This document shows positions 52,401 through 64,000 of a DNA stretch of 64,000 nucleotides, piece by piece (the stretch's first letter is position 1; each line of letters starts with the position of its first letter). The notes under the pieces were generated by a model that saw nothing but the letters and a program-made list of their open reading frames with translations, was not told the origin of the DNA and ran no database searches. The DNA comes from Tubiluchus corallicola (lineage: Eukaryota; Priapulida; Priapulimorpha; Priapulimorphida; Tubiluchidae): NCBI GenBank assembly GCA_030141605.1, contig JAQGDQ010000114.1:496001-560000 (forward strand). The letters run 5' to 3'. The translations under genes were made by a program, and so were the position numbers.

Positions 52401-54694
52401 CTCCTCTTTCCAAAGAGTATAACACTCCCTCTAATATCTCCATGAAGTGATTAACGAATGTTTGTGGTGTTCAGTCAAGTTCAGAAAAAACAGACAAAAC
52501 GCCTATTTTTTGGCAGTTTTTACCACTCCCTTTCTCCAAGAATCTGAATCAAAATGCATGTTTCTTGCTCCTTACCCACCTGACAGCTTCATGGAAAAAA
52601 GTAAAGTAGTGTTTGCGCAATAGGCTGATACTGCTATGACAGACAAAAAACAAACAAATAAACATGTCAAATCATAACTTCCTTAGCAGTGGTAAAAATA
52701 TGTAAATTATCCCCCACCGTAACCAAACCTAAAGCTCCTATTTTACAAGTGTGCCATTGTTTTTCCTATTTTTTCCATTTATGCCCTTTTTCCTGTGCCA
52801 GTTTTGCATGTGCCATTTTTACCATGCATCAGTGTGTGTAAGCATAATACCATATTAATTATGGTGAAACACTTACATAATCTACTTTGCTAATACACGC
52901 GCCTGCAATACGCTGTCGCATAAGAAAACTGCCGTTTACCAAGACTACTTATTGCTGGTCCTGTGGTAGTTTTATTAAGGAGCAACTACTGTATACAGTA
53001 AACTTTGTTATAATGCCAGGTCTGGGACACCACAAAATATGGCGTTGTAGCAGGATTGGTGGTAACGTGAGATTCATCAAACATTAAACCCATTCTACTG
53101 TGCAACCTCGATTTTGTTTCCTAGTCAATTTTAATATGTGATATGTCAATACAAGTGTTTTACTGCATTAACAGTGTAGTTCTACAGCAGTACCTTGCAA
53201 AACTTTCACCTAATACAGCGTGGAGAAGTAAAATTGTGAAATACTGGTTATAAGAGAAATATGCACCAATGCAGCCCATGCTCCCAACGTAACATTACTG
53301 GACAATTAAAACTATGAATAGCTGCTGCACATAATTTGACCTTGAGTCGAAGCAGTACAGCTTTAACAGCCTTCAAGTTTAAATCAGTAATATCAATTCA
53401 GTGACGAGCCTTAGCTACGCAACTTTTGTAAGTAAAAAAATGGATGCTCCTTGCTCAAAACCTCAACATTCACTTTCATACAATCACTTGGTACGAAACC
53501 TAAATTATGTGTGAAGTCTTAATTTAAACACCTTTTTATGTTCAAAGATCATTGTTTTTATAATACAAAAGATGGCTGCTTTTCAGCAGGAATTCATTGT
53601 ACTTTACCTTGCTGGCATTATAACGGGGTAGATTTATTATGTAAAATGGACTTTTGCCACAGCAGGTATGTTGGCGAATGGCACTAGGCGAAGTTGGCAG
53701 TGTTCGCTATATTTGATACATATGAAAATCCGAACAAGCCAAAAGTTGACATTATATCGAGGCTGACATAATTAGGGGCGGTATAATGAGGTTTGACTGC
53801 ATTATAGAACAACATTTATTTACCACGATATTGTTGAACAGTACATACAATCAAACTTCATTAAAACGCCTTCCTTTATAATGCCAACCTCAATTAATTC
53901 TCAAATTTCTTTAACAAAATGAAATATCTAAATTGCATAGACATGTATGTCTTAATGCACCTTGTTATAATGCGAGACTTGCTATAAAGCCAACTTTAAT
54001 GCAGACCAATAGTAGGCGGTGTAAAGAGGTTTATATGTGTCAAATATAAGAAACAACTGATTTGTCAGATAATTATCTCTAGGATAAATTATTATTAGGT
54101 AATACTAATAGTTTTGGCAAACTAAACTAAATATTTGCAGCTGCAAAATGACTTACAAGTCCAAAAAATTATTATAGTGACTTGAAGCAACTCACCAGTG
54201 AATTTACTGTTTACTAACACACGATCAGCTAGTCCAGTAGAAACTTCCTCTAGCCAATCGAATGGCATTCTGTAAAGCTTCTTTATGTAACTTTGCCTTT
54301 TTGTCAACAACTGGTCAGGAAAGTGACAGTAGAATATAACTTTCGCATTTGTTAATAATTTTAGCAGTGGAATGCACACAGATATTTGATCAGCAAAGAT
54401 GACATCGAATTCACAAGGTTTACACAGCACCAGATATAATGTTGCATATATCATACGCAGGTAAGCAAACAGTGCATGCAGAATTCCAAATAAACTTCGT
54501 GGCAACCAGTCTCCAGCTGTGGTAACAGTAAGGCAGCCATTAATGGTTTCTTTAAAACAGTGCGAGGAGTCGTGATGAGCCGTAACACAGTGAACTCCAT
54601 GGCCTTTTGACTTTAGAGCCACTGCAGCGTCCACAACCAATCGTTCTGCACCACCTATTCCTAAGTCAGGATGAAGGAATGCGATGTTTACCAT
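48968..54694 (-). CDS. ALG2: ALG2 alpha-1,3/1,6-mannosyltransferase, whole gene
   Basis: ALG2 adds the second and third mannoses (alpha-1,3 and alpha-1,6) from GDP-mannose to the dolichol-linked N-glycan precursor on the cytosolic face of the ER. Exons 54694-54196, 49909-49709 and 49473-48968 total 1206 nt, 401 residues plus stop; human ALG2 has 416. The N-terminus [20 protein letters not shown] has the GGAERL motif (14-19). A hydrophobic stretch about 65-85 ([20 protein letters not shown]) is a membrane-binding segment. [12 protein letters not shown] begins the C-terminal Rossmann lobe. The GT4-family EX7E motif is E311-H-F-G-I-V-P-V-E319. All junctions are GT-AG and phases close. Intron 1 is 4.3 kb and full of repeats; intron 2 is 235 bp. 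Confidence 0.96.
49709..49909 (-). CDS. ALG2: ALG2 exon 2
   Basis: 67 codons: [32 protein letters not shown], then [20 protein letters not shown] and KALG. The [16 protein letters not shown] order is diagnostic of ALG2. GTAAGC donor, tatttttaag acceptor. Confidence 0.95.
51240..51530 (-). mobile_element. LINE 3' coding fragment
   Basis: A minus-strand 83-codon frame, [20 protein letters not shown] then [32 protein letters not shown] and QGPKVWNEI, matches the usual C-terminus of non-LTR ORF2 proteins (HDLIKFNIA..MYK, HNTR, GPKLWN). The 5' part is missing. In ALG2 intron 1, same strand as the gene. Confidence 0.7.
51683..52144. mobile_element. hAT-like MITE
   Basis: The left end taggttaccagattgg and the right end (reverse complement tagggttaccagacgtc) form a TIR of about 16 bp with few mismatches. 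Flanks aacattcc and cacattct agree at 6 of 8 bases, consistent with an old 8-bp duplication. The right subterminal region has the tacgggacatttggg and tacgggacagggga repeats seen in this kind of hAT terminus. No transposase. Confidence 0.6.
52996..53799. mobile_element. Tc1/mariner (pogo-like) MITE, degenerate
   Basis: The left end cagtaaactttgttataatg and the right end (reverse complement cagtcaaacctcattatacc) are matching TIRs typical of pogo/Tigger-type elements, and a TA precedes the left end. The right flank reads CA, so one TA has mutated or the element is a chimera. No transposase. Confidence 0.5.
53845..54036. mobile_element. second, shorter pogo-like MITE
   Basis: Begins caatcaaacttcattaaaac and ends ggcggtgtaaagaggttta, the same terminal style as its 0.8-kb neighbour immediately to the left. 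Both lie just inside ALG2 intron 1. Strongly decayed; boundaries approximate. Confidence 0.4.
54196..54694 (-). CDS. ALG2: ALG2 exon 1
   Basis: Starts at ATG 54694-54692. Residues 1-166: [20 protein letters not shown] through [27 protein letters not shown] and the [13 protein letters not shown] end. YCHFPDQLL and VNSKFT are conserved ALG2 motifs. GTGAGT donor splits an alanine codon. Confidence 0.96.
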
Positions 54695-55377
54695 GTCCTA
54701 TTATAATAACACGGTATTTTCACTTTCAAAGTTTTTGTCGCGGCGATTATATGCAAGCAGGGGGCACTACATTTGTAATACCCTAATACTAGACAAATGG
54801 TAATAATCACTGTTATTAATTTTAATATTTTGGAGTCATTAAGTGTACAACATACAGGAAGTTATGAACCTTAACACGGGCGCAGACATGCTTATGCAAA
54901 ACGCCAGTCGCGCCCGCGAAATATCATCATCGAAAGTGAACTGGCAAATTGGACAAACCACAGATACGTGTCATTCAAAGTAACACGAAATTCAGTGAAT
55001 ATAAATTAACCCTGCTGTGTCAAGGGACAACCTTTAGTGCATAAACTATGCATGTAGAATTCAAGTGTGCTGTAAAACTACAATTGTAATACCAGCTACT
55101 GCATAATTATTGTCGCAGTCATTAAAATTTAACTTTCATTAGTAACATTGTTGTTTGGTATTTGTGAAAATAACCTGTAATGTAAAGGGGCCTGTTTCGC
55201 TATGTACTGTTTTCGTTTATATAAAATTTTATGTTTTCAGCCCTGATCACACTCTGATTGGCTCTGAAATTGACAGCATGCATCCAATTGGTAAACCTTT
55301 TTTGGTTACTTTTCCAAAGTAATATTACTATTATACATTCTGTATATATAATTACATATATATATGTATATATATAG

Positions 55378-55380
<3 letters not shown>

Positions 55381-55473
<93 letters not shown>

Positions 55474-55488
55474 AGTGCGTGTGTGTGT
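55381..55488. repeat. GT dinucleotide microsatellite
   Basis: About 88 bp of pure GT followed by interrupted GT/GC. The minus His/Thr frame over it is an artefact. Confidence 0.95.
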
Positions 55489-55689
55489 CAATAAAATTCT
55501 ACTATTATTTATGAAACATTTAATAAGTTTTTGCATCTCCTGGGAAAGAAATGCAAAAAATGATACCACCAGCTATCTAATTTGAATCGTATCTCGGAGA
55601 CAAAAATGTATATTCATTTTTTATATATGTAATAACTGAACAAGAAATTAGGAAATTAACTGGGAGCTTAAATGAAAATAAATCACCGG

Positions 55690-56900
55690 TGTATCAATAT
55701 GCTAATACAAAGATTCTGTTAACATCTTAACACCTGTTCTAACATTGTTTTTAATAAACCTATTTCAGATGGCACCTTCCCTGATATATTAAAAATAACT
55801 AAAGTTACTCCTGTATATAAAAATGGTCTCACATTTAATCCTAATTATCAATCTTTCACCCTCTTATCACCTATTTCCAAAATATTTGAAAAACTCCTAT
55901 ATTCACGGCTTGATAAATTTCTTAATAAGCACAAATAAGCACAATATATTAAACACAAATCAATTTGGATTTACGAATAGTTATTCTAGGTCTTTAGCAA
56001 TCAAATTGTGTAATAGTATAAGATACGGCCTAGATCAAAAACCACATATTTGTGGCATATTTTTAGACCTTTCTAAGAATTCTGTACCGCATTGTACAGT
56101 ATATTGATTCATAAATTGGAACATTATGGTATTAGAGGTAATGCACTGAAGTTTTTTAAGTCCTATTTAGATTCTCGAAGCCATTACACCACAGTTGCAG
56201 ATGTGGAATCTAAACTCTCTAAGATTACGTGTAGTGTCCCACAATGATCTATTCTCGGACCTCTCCTTGTTATCTGCATCAATGACTAGCTTCAAATTTT
56301 AATGCCAGAATATTTGCTGATGACATCAATTTATATAAGGCCATAAAAACATTAAAACTGTAGGACAAATGTAGTCAAGCATACGGATACAAAAATTGAC
56401 AAATGGATGAAGGCCAATTTATTATCTGTTAATTATAATAAAACCAAGTTTATGATTATTACCTTGCGAAATACAAATATAAAAAATTTTAAATTAAATA
56501 ATATATCCTGTATATTGACCACACAGATCAAATTAGATATTTAGGAATATTCAAACCTTGTAATAGTGATAACAATTCATAGCGATAACAAACTTTCCTG
56601 GAAGGCGCACCCCTACCTCCTATAATTATGCCACTCTTAAACTTAATAAAATCATCAGAATTATAATCTAAAATTCGCCATTACGTTGACATCGACACAC
56701 GTGAACTTGTTTATTATGCACTTGTATACCTCAGATTATGTGCATCATTATAATATACGAAAGTGCAAAAAAGGTGCGCTGTTTGTACGACAATTTGCTG
56801 CTACTACAGGTCAGCGCTCATTGAAATTCCTAGGCTTAACACTGGAATTCTTTAGCTTTATCTTTTACTTCCAGCTCTCTGAATAATTTACAAAGAATAT
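55690..56900 (+). mobile_element. LINE reverse transcriptase remnant
   Basis: In order on the plus strand: ISDGTFPDILKITKVTPVYK, SFTLLSPISKIFEKLLYSRL, NQFGFTNSYSRSLAIKL, HICGIFLDLSKNS, LEHYGIRGNALKFFKSYLDS, CSVPQ followed by ILGPLLVICIND, and the catalytic FADD at 56313-56324 (FADDINLYKAI). Stops and frameshifts throughout; inactive. The residues around the catalytic box suit jockey/CR1-like clades, which I cannot separate by eye. Confidence 0.88.
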
Positions 56901-57059
56901 ATAAAAAACAGCTATTTGATACGTACAATTTGTAGTTAATAAAAGAAGAAAAAGTCTATAACCAAAAATTATTGCAATTCGATTTTTAATTTCAGTTCTC
57001 ACAAAACTATGTCTTAATAAAACTTATATTGTACAATATTTTTTCGCTGTCACTCTCGC

Positions 57060-57181
<122 letters not shown>

Positions 57182-57689
57182 TTGCCCGACTTTTGCCCTA
57201 AATGCCACGCGCCAGGTAAGGCAAAAGCAGGCACTATTTTTAAAGTCTTTGGTATAGCCCGGTAAGTTCTGTGCGCAATGAGATAGAATTCACGGCGGAT
57301 TTTTAAGCTTTATTCCTGAAGAGTGTTTTCTATCATTTAGGCCAACTAGTCCCGATCGATGTATAATGCCAGATTTTGTGGAATCTTACTAGGACACGAC
57401 ATTGTATACTTATCGATAACACACACTTCCAAACGCATATCTCATACCTTTTTAATACAGCAATATGTCAGAGGCAAATTGTTTACATAAAATACTAAAT
57501 TAAACCTTTTCTGAACTATTGGAACTAGTTTTAAGACCTGTCACTCTTAACCTAGTTTAAATACACTCCCGATAACTTAAAACTATGTTTGAATTACCGG
57601 GGGTGTAATGAATGGGGGTATATTTAAACCGGTACACCGGCAAGTTGTTATTGCAACATGAGAGGTAATAGTTCTGGTAGTGGTATTAG

Positions 57690-57730
57690 CAGCGAGTGGT
57701 GGTGGCGGCGGCAGCAGCAGCAGTAGTAGC
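57690..57730. repeat. mixed trinucleotide tract
   Basis: GTG, GCG, GCA and GTA triplets follow one another in short blocks. No gene context. Confidence 0.7.
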
Positions 57731-57879
57731 AGCCGATCTGACTAAACAAAGTTATGGTAATAATCACCAAAACATGCACCAGATATAGCCCTACAACTTA
57801 TAAAACAAGTACTTTCAAAGAACCTGCATCTTTAACTCATTAAGCCTGAAAAAGGGTGATTTGCAACTAGAACATCAAA

Positions 57880-58205
57880 AACAAACCGCTAAGCAAGTTT
57901 AGCGTCTAGAAATTCTTTGGGTAATGAAATTAATTGCAGTGGTGAGCGGGTAACAGATTCAAATCAAAAGCGCTACGCTAGCTGTTTACAAACAGAACGC
58001 TACTTAACATGATTAGGACGTTTGGGCACATACAAATGTCTTATTTTAAGTACGTGAAGGAAAAATATTGAGTCAATTATGTGGAGTTAGTTGAGTCAAT
58101 TACCGATAGTTTTTACGTAATTTGAATCGAAGCGGCCCGTTCCAGCCGTTTTTGACTTAATTAAGCGATTGAGTCTATTAACCGTGAGTCTATTAAGCGG
58201 CAATT
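57880..58205 (+). repeat. dispersed repeat with TGAGTCA sites, copy 2 of 2
   Basis: Second copy of the family at 37,750-38,135, same orientation. TGAGTCA occurs at 58069-58075 and 58092-58098. It ends about 530 bp upstream of the metalloproteinase start codon, so it may add AP-1-like sites to that promoter. Confidence 0.6.
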
Positions 58206-58299
58206 ACTGCATCACTGATCTTCTGCAAGCAAACCCTGTACCGCGAGAAGCACAACTCGCAAATTGCCTTTTGTCACGCACAGCTGATGTTATATTGTG

Positions 58300-58738
58300 A
58301 AAATGACAAAGCGGCTTGGGAAATACCTGTAGTCATCGATGACTCAGCTTCTTCTCGTATTTGCGTTCTGTCCTGATTAGTTTAAAGTTTACCTGTGCTG
58401 TGACGTCATTATTACCGGCCCCTCCTACAAACGACTTACATCCGCTACGGAAAATGCGAAAATGATTATTTTTCGCCTCCAGCGCTGAAGATCTGCTTAG
58501 AAGGACACTACGCCTGGGACTGGAAGAAAGAAGCAATCGCGCGTTGAAATATTTGTTCTCTACGTTGACTGAAAGTTAAAAACAGGTTATATAGGATAAA
58601 ATTAACATCAAGGTGGAAGAGCGAGCCTGGTAGGACGTGAAACAAAGCTACGTCAGTTACGAAAGTATAATTAAGATATTTAGCGATAATTAATAATTGA
58701 GATTTTGGACAACGTTGGCGCTAACTGAGCAGCAGATT
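58300..58738 (+). promoter_or_regulatory. metalloproteinase promoter / 5' UTR candidate
   Basis: Contains an AP-1 consensus TGACTCA at 58340-58346 and a full palindromic CRE, TGACGTCA, at 58401-58408, in a patch richer in CpG than its surroundings. Vertebrate MMP promoters are commonly driven by AP-1. The transcription start and 5' UTR exon limits cannot be set; the first coding ATG is at 58739. Confidence 0.4.

Positions 58739-64000
<5,262 letters not shown>

Noticed and set aside
58697-58738. Metalloproteinase N-terminal extension before 58739
   Set aside because: The extension starts at TTG; the ATG at 58739 gives a normal signal peptide directly.

Overview
The window is animal nuclear DNA. 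It is AT-rich, genes are split by GT-AG introns from about 235 bp to over 7 kb, and the intergenic and intronic DNA is full of decayed LINEs, short terminal-inverted-repeat (TIR) transposons, SINE-like pieces and long dinucleotide tracts. The proteins are clearly metazoan, including a prodomain/catalytic matrix metalloproteinase and a PR130-type phosphatase subunit. An invertebrate is likely, but I cannot name the phylum from the sequence.

Four genes can be assembled exon by exon with every splice phase closing. (1) A PP2A B'' regulatory subunit gene (PPP2R3A-like, minus strand, 36,870 to 5,423). Thirteen coding exons give a 619-residue short form. A separate 577-codon first exon at 28,660-26,930 joins the same downstream exon in phase and gives a predicted 1,053-residue PR130-like form. 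(2) TRMT61A, the catalytic subunit of the tRNA m1A58 methyltransferase (plus strand, 43,394-46,484, three exons, 321 residues). (3) ALG2, the mannosyltransferase of N-glycan precursor assembly (minus strand, 54,694 to 48,968, three exons, 401 residues). (4) The 5' part of a matrix metalloproteinase gene with a furin site, like membrane-type MMPs (plus strand, 58,739 to the window end, seven exons, hinge reached, hemopexin part outside). I see no operon-like or shared-pathway logic among the four.

Layout. 1-1,400: unassigned, with a possible last exon of a plus-strand gene. 1,400-5,422: probable 3' UTR or downstream flank of the phosphatase gene, with a tRNA-derived SINE. 5,423-36,870: the phosphatase gene, whose introns hold a LINE remnant with endonuclease and reverse transcriptase, a foldback element with a 10-bp target duplication, and other repeats. 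36,871-43,393: intergenic, built almost entirely of nested transposons and a decayed duplicate of the region around phosphatase exon 1. 43,394-46,484: TRMT61A, with a 5S rRNA-headed insertion in intron 1. 46,485-54,694: spacer and ALG2, with LINE and MITE debris in ALG2 intron 1. 54,695-58,300: spacer with a LINE remnant and microsatellites. 58,300-64,000: metalloproteinase promoter and gene.

The most interesting material is the mobile DNA: the foldback element, a hAT MITE with perfect TIRs and 8-bp target duplication whose unoccupied site survives in a paralogous copy, a 5S-headed retroposed unit, and a dispersed repeat that places TGAGTCA (AP-1-like) sites upstream of the metalloproteinase. 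Coordinates of decayed repeats are approximate; they were found by eye.
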